A stretch of DNA of 38,069 bases, taken from Clostridia bacterium. GTDB taxonomy: Bacteria; Bacillota; Clostridia; Oscillospirales; CAG-272. The stretch lies in the NCBI GenBank assembly GCA_017398585.1, contig JAFQFS010000037.1:1-38069 (forward strand). Direction: 5' to 3'. Under the pieces are notes generated by a model that did not search any database, was not told the origin of the DNA, and worked only from the letters and a program-made list of their open reading frames with translations. Shown piece by piece: positions 16,589 to 23,942 of this stretch (positions are counted from its first letter, which is position 1; each line of letters starts with the position of its first letter). A program made the translations under genes and the position numbers.

Positions 16589-18682
16589 ATGCAGGCAATC
16601 TGGGCAAAAGGGCTGCTTGACGAAAAAAATATCGCTGTAACGTTTCAGTATGCGCTGACTCCCGCAGAAGATACTGTGCTGGAGCTTGCCGCGTCCAATC
16701 TGTACCGTCTGTTCGTGAACGGGGTACTGGTCGGATACGGCCCCGCAAGAGCGGCGCACGGGTATTCCCGTCTTGATACGTACGCTCTCGCAAAGTGGGC
16801 GGGACAGGCGATCGTTCTGTCCGTGGAAGTTTATTCTGCGAACACGAACACGTTCTACACTGTGGACGAACATCCCTTCTTTGCGGCGGAAATCAAACAG
16901 GGCAGTGCGGTTATCGCACAGGCAGCGGATTTTACCGCGTACCGTATGACGGAACGTGTGCAGAAGGTGCGCCGGTTCAGCTTCCAGCGGACGTACACGG
17001 AAATTTACCACCTGACCGGCGACCCGATGGCGTTCTACGCAGGTCAGACCGACGGGCGTATTCCGGCAGAGACCGAAGCGGTTGAGAGGAACAAACTTCT
17101 GCCGCGTCACGTGAACTATCCGAAACTGAATGTTCTTCCGGCAGGATATGTGGAATACGGCAGCGCCGGCATCAACGAACATGCGAAGCCGTGGCGTGAC
17201 CGTGCGTATTACGGCATCGATCCCGTGAAGTTCAAGGGATTCTATCCGGCTGAGCTGGAAGAAGACTCCGGCGAGGAAGCGGGGAAGTTTACTTATTCGG
17301 CGATCGCGGACGGAAAGGCGGACAAAATGGTTCCGATGTCCTATCAGATCTGTGATTTCGGACGTACGCTGACCGGTTTCTTCACGCTGACCGTGAAGGC
17401 GGAAACGGATACGACGCTGTACATCCTTTTTGACGAAATCATCCGTCAGCGGGACGGCTACCGTGAAGTTTCCCCGTACCGCAACGACTGCTGTAATGTC
17501 GTGAAGTACACGATGCCGGCGGGCGAACATCATTTGCTCTCTTTTGAAGCGGCAGCGGCGCGGTTCGCGACGGTGGTCGTGAGCGAAGGTACGGCGGATC
17601 TCGCAGAATTCGGCATGGTACTGTACGAAAATCCGGATGCGGCGGACTTCAAATACGATTACGGCGACGCTGAACTGAACAAAATCGTTGACGCGGCGGT
17701 GAATACATTCGCGCAGAACGCGGTGGACATACTGACCGACTGTCCGTCGAGAGAACGGGCGGGCTGGCTGTGCGACAGCTACTTCTCCTCCCGTGCGGAA
17801 GCGCTGTTCACGGGAAAGAATCTTGTGGAAAAGAGCAATCTCGAGAACTACGCGATGTGTCCGAAATCGAAGTATCTGCCGGAAGGCATGCTTCCGATGT
17901 GCTATCCCGCCGACCACAACGACGGTGTGTACATTCCGAACTGGACGATGTGGTACATCCTCGAACTGCGCAACTACTGGAAGCGCACAGGGGATGATGA
18001 CATGCGCGCGGCATCGAAAGACAAGGTCTACGGACTGGTGAAGTTCTTCGAGAAATATTACAACGAATACGGACTTCTTGAAAATCTGGAAAGCTGGGTC
18101 TTCATCGAGTGGAGCAAGTGCAACGACGGTGACTACATCCGCGGTCTGAACTACCCGTCGAACATGATCTGGGCGGCGGCACTGGAAGCGGCAGCAGAGA
18201 TGTATGACGATCCCGCGCTCGCGGAAAAGGCGGCAGCGATGAAGGCGGCGATCCGTGAACTGGCATGGAACGGTGAATTCTTCGAAGACAACGGCGTGCG
18301 CGACGCGGACGGCAATCTGGTGAAGACCGGTCATCTTACGGAGACCTGCCAGTACTACGCGTTCTACTTCGACGTGATCACCCGCGAAGAATACGCGGAT
18401 CTGTTCGAACGTATGCTGACAAAGTTCGGTCCGAAGCGTGACACGAAGTCTGTCTACCCGAACGTTTACCCCTCCAATGCGATCGTCGGCAACTATCTCC
18501 GTCTCGAACTTCTTCTCCGCTACGGTTACAAAGAGAATGTCCTTCAGGAATGCCGCGACTTCTTCTCGTATATGGCAGAGATGACCGGCACCCTCTGGGA
18601 ACACTCGAACCTGAGCTGCAGCCTCAACCACGGTTTCGCCTCCATGGCGGCGGTCTACATTGACGAGTGCATGAAGGGATAA
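16589..18682 (+). CDS. Alpha-L-rhamnosidase-like glycoside hydrolase (GH78-type)
   Basis: A 697-residue protein without a signal peptide, so probably cytoplasmic, acting on imported oligosaccharides. The N-terminal half is beta-rich (LYRLFVNGVLVGYGPARAAHGY matches the N-terminal domain of bacterial rhamnosidases). The second half is an alpha/alpha-barrel with the GH78 signature DCPSRERAGWLCD at 384-396, whose acidic residues are near the expected catalytic acid, then PMCYPADHNDGVYIPNWTMWY-type segments. I chose ATG 16589 over GTG 16574 because GTGAGGT (16574-16580) is then a ribosome site at the right distance. Rhamnose release from pectin or glycosides is likely; the exact linkage is unknown. 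Confidence 0.85.
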   Translation: MQAIWAKGLLDEKNIAVTFQYALTPAEDTVLELAASNLYRLFVNGVLVGYGPARAAHGYSRLDTYALAKWAGQAIVLSVEVYSANTNTFYTVDEHPFFAAEIKQGSAVIAQAADFTAYRMTERVQKVRRFSFQRTYTEIYHLTGDPMAFYAGQTDGRIPAETEAVERNKLLPRHVNYPKLNVLPAGYVEYGSAGINEHAKPWRDRAYYGIDPVKFKGFYPAELEEDSGEEAGKFTYSAIADGKADKMVPMSYQICDFGRTLTGFFTLTVKAETDTTLYILFDEIIRQRDGYREVSPYRNDCCNVVKYTMPAGEHHLLSFEAAAARFATVVVSEGTADLAEFGMVLYENPDAADFKYDYGDAELNKIVDAAVNTFAQNAVDILTDCPSRERAGWLCDSYFSSRAEALFTGKNLVEKSNLENYAMCPKSKYLPEGMLPMCYPADHNDGVYIPNWTMWYILELRNYWKRTGDDDMRAASKDKVYGLVKFFEKYYNEYGLLENLESWVFIEWSKCNDGDYIRGLNYPSNMIWAAALEAAAEMYDDPALAEKAAAMKAAIRELAWNGEFFEDNGVRDADGNLVKTGHLTETCQYYAFYFDVITREEYADLFERMLTKFGPKRDTKSVYPNVYPSNAIVGNYLRLELLLRYGYKENVLQECRDFFSYMAEMTGTLWEHSNLSCSLNHGFASMAAVYIDECMKG

Positions 18683-18802
18683 TATTTCAGGAGTCCCCCT
18701 CCGCACACACCTCAAATAAACACGATTTGTACACAATCTACTCATACTTTCAAAACAAAAATCTGCTATGATAAAAAAAACAGCATACATCGGAGAGAAA
18801 AA

Positions 18803-19669
18803 ATGGACGAAAGAGAAAAGCAGAACGTTCCTGAGGAAGAGGAGTCGAACGCGGCGAGAAGGATCCGTGCGCTCGGACAGGATCAGGAGGATCAGGAAGA
18901 AGAGGAAGAGCTGGAGATCGACTGGTGGGGGAATTTCTGGTATCATCATAAGTGGAAAGTGCTGATGACCGCAGTGTTCGGCATCATCATCGGGGTTGCG
19001 GTCGTGCAGTTTGCGGGTCAGCAGAATCCCGACGTGCGGGTACTGTACGGCGGTCCGCTGTACATTACGCCGAACGAGAATCAGATGTTCTGTGATGCCG
19101 TTGAGACGCTTTGTCCCGACTTCAACGACGACGGAAAGACCTATGTACAGCTCAACGATATGGTGTTCATGACCGAGAATCAGCTCAACGAGATGATCGC
19201 GCGGGCGGAAGAGAACGACGAGGATATCGCGTACGACCGCCTCTCGAACGCGCAGGTTCAGGAACGGTTCACCTATGAAATTTTCGGCGGTGAGGCGGCC
19301 ATCTGCATCCTTGCTGAGGAACAGTATACCGACGTCTGCGTGAGCGGCGGTTTCCTGCCGCTGGCGGAACTGTTCGGGGAGGATAATATTCCCGAAGGGG
19401 CGGTCGACGAGTACGGTGTGCGCCTGGCGGAAACGAAATTCTGGAAGTTCTACGGTACAAAGGAAATGTTCCCCGCGGACGCCGTTATCGCGCTCCGGAG
19501 AGTTTCCACCATGTCCGCCCTGACCGGTAAGTCCAAGGCGGAAAAACTCCATGCCAACAGCGCCGAAGTCTTCCGGAAGATCATGGAATACGAATATCCC
19601 GAAGGATACGTTGAACCGACCGAAGAAACGGCGGAGCCGGCAGAGCCGGCAGAAACAGAGAACCCGTAA
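18803..19669 (+). CDS. Single-pass membrane protein of unknown function
   Basis: A 288-residue protein I do not recognise. Residues 1-40 are highly acidic (DEREKQNVPEEEE, QEEEEELEID) and should be cytoplasmic. An aromatic patch WWGNFWYHHKWK precedes one membrane helix (about 52-70), then an extracytoplasmic domain of about 200 residues (DVRVLYGGPLYITPNENQMFCDAVETL ... TYEIFGGEAAICIL), and the C-terminus is a Glu/Pro/Thr tail (about 268-288). GGAGAG lies just upstream of the ATG. It stands alone between the rhamnosidase gene and a bidirectional terminator. The topology is reminiscent of clostridial membrane proteins of unknown role; no function is proposed. Confidence 0.85.
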   Translation: MDEREKQNVPEEEESNAARRIRALGQDQEDQEEEEELEIDWWGNFWYHHKWKVLMTAVFGIIIGVAVVQFAGQQNPDVRVLYGGPLYITPNENQMFCDAVETLCPDFNDDGKTYVQLNDMVFMTENQLNEMIARAEENDEDIAYDRLSNAQVQERFTYEIFGGEAAICILAEEQYTDVCVSGGFLPLAELFGEDNIPEGAVDEYGVRLAETKFWKFYGTKEMFPADAVIALRRVSTMSALTGKSKAEKLHANSAEVFRKIMEYEYPEGYVEPTEETAEPAEPAETENP

Positions 19670-19674
19670 AAAAT

Positions 19675-19716
19675 GCGGGGAAACCTTGAACGATAAGGTT
19701 TCCCCGCTGTTTTTAT
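19675..19716. terminator. Bidirectional terminator
   Basis: Perfect 13-bp stem GCGGGGAAACCTT (19675-19687) and AAGGTTTCCCCGC (19695-19707), loop GAACGAT. TGTTTTTAT follows on the plus strand, and the A run at 19667-19673 serves the minus-strand operon. Confidence 0.92.
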
Positions 19717-19724
19717 GTCCGGCA

Positions 19725-20825
19725 TTACCGCCATGCCAGTTTGTCGGAGTAATCGAAGTAATATTTCAGGCTTTCCCCGGGAACGTTCCACGGAATGTGG
19801 TTGCCGATGCACATGAAGTAGCCGCCGCACATCTTGCCCGTTTCGACCATGCGTTCCACCATTTTGCGGATGTCGTCTTTGGTGCCGTAGGTCAGAATGC
19901 GGTTGTCGCCTTCGCCGGCCATCATCATGTCCGGATATTTCTTTGCCATTGCCTTGTAATCGCAGTATGGTTCGGAGATCAGACCCGTTGATCCGCAGCG
20001 GATGAGGTCGTCGACATACACGTCCGCCTTGCCGTCCGCAACGGAATAGGGGCGGATTCCGGCTGCGCGGAGCATCCCGAAGTATTCTTCATAGCGCGGG
20101 AAGACGTACTTGTTCATCCATTCCGGCGAGCAGATCGCGCCGTTCGTCATGGCGATGTCGTCGTGACAGGAACAGAAGTTGACCGGAAGCTTTGCAAACG
20201 ACCGGAAGACGCGGCGGTTGATTTCCGCGAATTCCTCCATGACCGGCTCGAATTCCTCGTCGAGACAGGATGCAAGGAACATTTCCCAGCCGAACGTCAG
20301 CATGGGCCACATGATGGTCGTGTTGTAGAAGCCGCAGGATGACATGGAAAATTCCGGTGCTTTTTCCCATTCGGCGGGGTAGCCTCTGCGATAGCTTTCG
20401 TAGAGCTTCTGTTCGTCGGAGTAGTCGCGGTTTTCCACAACAAACTTCCATTCCGAGAAGTCCGCGTGCTCGAGCGGATGAAAATTGAAAACGTCCTCCA
20501 CGGTTTTGAAGTATTTTTCGCCGTGTTCAAAGGTGGCGGTTTCGCTGTCGCCCCAGCGGACGGTGTGATTGTCGGGATTGGAACTTTTGCCGCTGCCTCC
20601 GAGTGTCGGACGCGGAATCGGCTCGTTGGTCGCCGGAATCGGGAGACTGAGCATCGGATACAGTTCCGCCAGACGCAGACGGCAGTCCCGGGGACGTTCG
20701 TAGTGGTCGATGCCGGTCAGATAGGTTTCGGCATCAGGATTCGACCACCATTCCATGTGGAGAATCCGTTTGCCGCCCTGACCGATCATGGACATATAGC
20801 GTTCTTTTTCTTTCTGGGATACCAT
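19725..20825 (-). CDS. URO-D-fold protein, probable methyltransferase-type (not heme synthesis)
   Basis: A 366-residue cytoplasmic protein related to the uroporphyrinogen decarboxylase superfamily, which also contains MtaA/CmuA-type methylcobamide methyltransferases. Visible elements are FGWEMFLASCLDEEFEPVMEEFAEINRR, the CSCHDDIAMTNGAICSPEWMNKYVFPRYEEYF block (the usual D-D-ixxxxGxxxSPxxwrexixP pattern of the superfamily), and the closing GGYFMCIGNHIPWNVPGESLKYYF. Cys and His residues in CSCHDD could bind a metal. It is the last gene of a three-gene operon, 15 bp after the SAM methyltransferase, with AGGAGG before its ATG. The operon context argues for sugar or methyl metabolism instead of porphyrins. 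The substrate is unknown. Confidence 0.82.
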   Translation of the reverse strand: MVSQKEKERYMSMIGQGGKRILHMEWWSNPDAETYLTGIDHYERPRDCRLRLAELYPMLSLPIPATNEPIPRPTLGGSGKSSNPDNHTVRWGDSETATFEHGEKYFKTVEDVFNFHPLEHADFSEWKFVVENRDYSDEQKLYESYRRGYPAEWEKAPEFSMSSCGFYNTTIMWPMLTFGWEMFLASCLDEEFEPVMEEFAEINRRVFRSFAKLPVNFCSCHDDIAMTNGAICSPEWMNKYVFPRYEEYFGMLRAAGIRPYSVADGKADVYVDDLIRCGSTGLISEPYCDYKAMAKKYPDMMMAGEGDNRILTYGTKDDIRKMVERMVETGKMCGGYFMCIGNHIPWNVPGESLKYYFDYSDKLAWR

Positions 20826-20840
20826 TGGTGCCTCCTGTCG

Positions 20841-21596
20841 TTATTCTTTGATTGCCAGTGTCGCCCAGAAACACGGCACGCCGTGCTCGTGCAGGTAACC
20901 GCGGCCGTTCGTGTCCTCGTAAATGTCGACCAGACGGAATCCCGCTCTGAGCTGTCCGCGCACCTGTTCCTCGATGGTGTGCGAGAACTGTACGCCGTCG
21001 TCCGCCGCCTGCAGTTCGTCGAACAGCGTTTTATTCTTCAGCGGATTGAAGGGCAGGGAATATTTGATGGTCTTTTCGTCGTTGTCCATGTCAACGAGGA
21101 AATTTATCCCGTTGTCCAGTCCCGCCATCAGGCGTCCGCCCGGCTTCAGGATCCGGTAACATTCCCGCCAGATCGGCAGAACTTCCTCGACGTAACAGTT
21201 CGATACCGGATGAAAGATCAGATCGAACGTTTCGTCTGCAAACGGAAGGGGTTTTGTCATGTCTGCGCGGACGAGGGCGATGTCGTATCCCTCGCGTTCC
21301 GCGACGTCACGTTCGCTCTGCAGCTGACGTTCCGAGTAGTCGAGGACGGTGCAGTCCGCGCCGTGCGCCGCGAAAACAGGCATCTGCTGTCCGCCGCCCG
21401 AGGCAAGTCCGAGGACTTTGCAGCCGGCAAGCGGAGGATACCAGTCCGCCGGAACGGGTTTTGTCGGAGTCAGTACGATGGACAATTCGCCGTTTTGGGC
21501 GGCGAGGAACTGTTCGTGAGAGATCGGGATCCCCCATTCCCAGCCCTCATCGACCCAGCGGTCGATGGTTTTTGCGTTGAGTTCGGTGTAATTCAT
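20841..21596 (-). CDS. Class I SAM-dependent methyltransferase
   Basis: A 251-residue cytoplasmic enzyme with a Rossmann methyltransferase core. Motif I is VLGLASGGGQQMPVFAAHGA, followed by the acidic residue of motif II (CTVLDYSERQL), VRADMTKPLPFADETFDLIFHPVSNCYV for motifs III-IV, and LKPGGRLMAG for motif V/VI. This is the Methyltransf_11 pattern common in small-molecule methyltransferases. The start is set by GAGAGGA overlapping the stop codon of the upstream gene, 9 bp away. It sits between a beta-helix glycosidase-like gene and a URO-D-fold gene, suggesting methyl transfer linked to carbohydrate use; the acceptor is unknown. Confidence 0.88.
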   Translation of the reverse strand: MNYTELNAKTIDRWVDEGWEWGIPISHEQFLAAQNGELSIVLTPTKPVPADWYPPLAGCKVLGLASGGGQQMPVFAAHGADCTVLDYSERQLQSERDVAEREGYDIALVRADMTKPLPFADETFDLIFHPVSNCYVEEVLPIWRECYRILKPGGRLMAGLDNGINFLVDMDNDEKTIKYSLPFNPLKNKTLFDELQAADDGVQFSHTIEEQVRGQLRAGFRLVDIYEDTNGRGYLHEHGVPCFWATLAIKE

Positions 21597-21605
21597 GGGT
21601 TCCTC

Positions 21606-23615
21606 TCATTTTCTGCCGATCTCGTCCACCGGAATGTCCGGGAACCCTTCTCTCGGAGTGACGAATTTCAGCGTTTCCGGATCAAGATTTGCTTCTTCAA
21701 AGGTGTGATACGTGTAGTTTTCTCCGATGTTGTTGTAATCGTAGACCGACTGCGCCATCCAGCCGAATCGCGCGTCGTTGTTGATGATCACGTTGTTTTC
21801 CACAACACAGTTCGCCGGGTTGATCGGGAAATCAGGATCGTTGAACCGGTCGAAATCCTTGATGATCCGCGCAAGAGTCGGGTATTTCTTTGCCCACAGC
21901 TCGCTTGTGTACGGGACACGTTCGAGATTCTTCCAGTGCGGTGCGTCCGGTTTGTCGCATGCCTGATGTGCCCAGCCGCCGTTGACGAAGCCGTCGCGGT
22001 TACGGTCGTCGTACGAAATCGGCGCTCTGCTTTCGCCGAGGATGATGTTGTCGCGGACCACATTGTCGCGTCCGCCGCCGACGAGGAAGCCGTTTTTCTT
22101 CACGTCGATCAGGATATTTCCGTACGCCGTCTGACCGGAGAGACCGTCGTCCCAGTAGATGCCGTCCGGATAGAATCCTTCGCCGCCGATCGTCTTCAGC
22201 AGGTTGTAGCGGATGACGGTGCCGTGACCCGCCCAGTCGAAGCCGGAGTAGATCGCGCCCGCATCGCTTGAATGAAGAACGACGTCATGGATGTAGTTGT
22301 ATTCGATGAGGTGTTCGTTGCCGTTGTAGCCGATCGCCATATGCGGGGAGCCTGAAATTTCGTTGTGTGCGCAGACATTGCCCACACCGGATAGGTTGAT
22401 GCCGCACTGGTAGGTCTGGTAAACTTCCGAGAAGTCGTGGATGTAGTTGTTCCGCGCGATGTTATTGCCCGGTGTGAGGGTTGCGCGGTCGCCGCCGGTC
22501 AGATAGATGCCGCCGCGTCCGGTATGTGTGATCTCGCAGTTTTCCACAACATTGTCCGAACCGGTCAGCTTGATGCCGTGGTTTGCCACGTTTTTGATGA
22601 GGAGGTCACGGATAACATTTCCGTTTCCTTTGCCGATGAGGGCGGATTCACGGGTGCAGGTCAGTGTGAATCCGGAGAACGTGAGGTTTTCCGCACCTTT
22701 CATCCGGACAAGCGGTGTGGTGTCGAGGGAAATGTCAAAGACCGCGTCCTCGGAAGAAGGATAGACGTACAGCAGACCATTTTCGCGGTCGATGTAGAAT
22801 TCGCCGGGGGCGTCAAGCTCTTCGAGGAGGTTGTAGAAGTAGTACAGTGCGCCCGCCTTCGCAGCGAAATGGCTGACGAACGTCGGCTTGACGAACCGGT
22901 TGACCGTGTTGATCTCCGCCACGGGGGTGGAGCTGTCCGCCCAGTCGTGGTAGAAGTAGCCGAACATCCACGCGGTTTCGGGCGTTTTCCACGTCTTCAT
23001 GCGTTCGTTGGTCTGCTTGTCGACGATGTACGTGCCGCCGCGGTGGTTGCGTCGGTCGTGCCAGTCGCGGAAGTAGTTCTGTTCCGGGAATTCCGCAACG
23101 TCGCCGACGTCAAGGATGCGGTCGAGTCTGAGATAACCGGTATCGGGGTAGCGCGCAAGGTTCATGCGGCGGTCGTTTTCGAACACTTCGATGTTGATGC
23201 CGTCGCGGTAGCCGTCGTATTTGCCCGTGGTGCTGTACGAACCGATGGGGAAGAGGGTGTCGTATGCCTCAGACGCCACACCGTACGTTTTGAGGTCGAT
23301 CGCGCGTACGTTCGCCGCTGCGTCGGGCGAAAGCCGCGCTTTGATGTCATCGGACGGTTCTTCCGTTGCCGCATACGGAACGGTCAGACCGCCGGTGAGA
23401 ACTGCGCCTTCGCCGGTGCGGTAGGTGTCGCCGCTGTCGCGGCTGTCAAAAACGAGAGCTTCCTTGTATGTACCCGCGAGAACTTCCACGGTCACGGGAG
23501 CATCCGTGCGGCGTGCTTCGTCCTGCGCACGGGCAATGGTTTTGAAGGGGACTTCGCGTGTTCCTGCATTTTCGTCGCAGCCGGCGGGGCTGACGTAAAA
23601 AATGATTTCGTTCAT
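21606..23615 (-). CDS. Right-handed beta-helix protein, possibly GH141-like glycosidase
   Basis: A 669-residue protein with no signal peptide. It opens with FYVSPAGCDENAGTREVPFKTIARAQDEAR, a start typical of beta-helix carbohydrate-active enzymes, then a VTVEVLAGTYKEAL strand. From about residue 320 it has regular turns of a parallel beta-helix rich in N-x-I/V and HNEI/NYIHD motifs (VIRDLLIKN, VVENCEITHTGRGGIYL, IARNNYIHDFSEVY, LIEYNYIHDVVLHSSDAGAIY). The domain order and the MNLARYPDTG segment recall GH141, a family with alpha-L-fucosidase and xylanase members, but this is from memory of the family and needs a profile search. It is the first gene of the operon, with AAAGGA ahead of the ATG. 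Confidence 0.8.
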   Translation of the reverse strand: MNEIIFYVSPAGCDENAGTREVPFKTIARAQDEARRTDAPVTVEVLAGTYKEALVFDSRDSGDTYRTGEGAVLTGGLTVPYAATEEPSDDIKARLSPDAAANVRAIDLKTYGVASEAYDTLFPIGSYSTTGKYDGYRDGINIEVFENDRRMNLARYPDTGYLRLDRILDVGDVAEFPEQNYFRDWHDRRNHRGGTYIVDKQTNERMKTWKTPETAWMFGYFYHDWADSSTPVAEINTVNRFVKPTFVSHFAAKAGALYYFYNLLEELDAPGEFYIDRENGLLYVYPSSEDAVFDISLDTTPLVRMKGAENLTFSGFTLTCTRESALIGKGNGNVIRDLLIKNVANHGIKLTGSDNVVENCEITHTGRGGIYLTGGDRATLTPGNNIARNNYIHDFSEVYQTYQCGINLSGVGNVCAHNEISGSPHMAIGYNGNEHLIEYNYIHDVVLHSSDAGAIYSGFDWAGHGTVIRYNLLKTIGGEGFYPDGIYWDDGLSGQTAYGNILIDVKKNGFLVGGGRDNVVRDNIILGESRAPISYDDRNRDGFVNGGWAHQACDKPDAPHWKNLERVPYTSELWAKKYPTLARIIKDFDRFNDPDFPINPANCVVENNVIINNDARFGWMAQSVYDYNNIGENYTYHTFEEANLDPETLKFVTPREGFPDIPVDEIGRK

Positions 23616-23660
23616 TGGTAAAATCCTTTCTTTGAAATGACGTTCTCCGAATCTGCTTCC

Positions 23661-23689
23661 ATTGTAGCACAGAAGTGCGGATTCCGCAA
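23661..23689 (-). promoter_or_regulatory. Promoter of the beta-helix operon
   Basis: Minus strand TTGCGG (23689-23684), 17-bp spacer, TACAAT (23666-23661). The -35 is non-consensus and is overlapped by a palindrome. Confidence 0.65.
23676..23688. promoter_or_regulatory. Candidate operator palindrome over the -35 box
   Basis: Perfect 13-bp palindrome TGCGGATTCCGCA lying on the -35 box of the beta-helix operon. Eleven of its bases (TGCGGAATCCG on the minus strand) recur at 35621-35631 next to the fucosidase promoter. Confidence 0.55.
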
Positions 23690-23690
23690 G

Positions 23691-23722
23691 ATGTTTACGC
23701 GGATTTCGGGGTTTGTAAACAT
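23691..23722. promoter_or_regulatory. Inverted repeat between divergent promoters
   Basis: ATGTTTAC (23691-23698) and GTAAACAT (23715-23722) are perfect inverted half-sites with centres 24 bp apart. They lie just upstream of the beta-helix promoter and 22 bp upstream of the aconitase -35 box. TTTTT follows, so a weak terminator is also possible. Confidence 0.4.
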
Positions 23723-23744
23723 TTTTTGCATTATGAATATGGCG

Positions 23745-23773
23745 TTGACAAACATACGCCGACGTAGTATAAT
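23745..23773 (+). promoter_or_regulatory. Strong sigma-A promoter of the aconitase gene
   Basis: TTGACA (23745-23750), 17-bp spacer, TATAAT (23768-23773): full consensus. It leaves a leader of about 165 nt that includes intergenic repeat B. Confidence 0.92.
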
Positions 23774-23871
23774 TATAGGCATCATCGTGAATTCAAAGGT
23801 TATTTTGAATAATTTACTTCATAAAAATTCATTTTAACAAATCCGCACGAACTTCAAAAAAATCATTTTGC

Positions 23872-23934
23872 TGAAAAGTTTTTGAAAAGGGGTGCGGGGA
23901 AAAACTTTTTTCAAAAAGTTTTCCCCGCGAAACA
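23872..23934 (+). repeat. Intergenic repeat B (5' side of aconitase gene)
   Basis: Layout GTTTTTGAAAAGGGG, then GCGGGGAAAAACTTTTT (23894-23910), TC, AAAAAGTTTTCCCCGC (23913-23928), then GAAAC. The palindrome ends 15 bp before the aconitase ATG. CAAATCCGCAC at 23839-23849 matches the conserved inner segment of the family. Confidence 0.85.
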
Positions 23935-23942
23935 TAATCACT

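Noticed and set aside
16424..19552. 1042-codon minus-strand frame
   Set aside because: It overlaps the rhamnosidase-like gene and the membrane protein gene, both with clear family or topology patterns and ribosome sites; the minus frame is Arg/His/Val-rich shadow text.
20466..23621. Long plus-strand frames opposite the beta-helix operon
   Set aside because: They lack ribosome sites and family patterns; the minus-strand genes have tight operon spacing and clear motifs.
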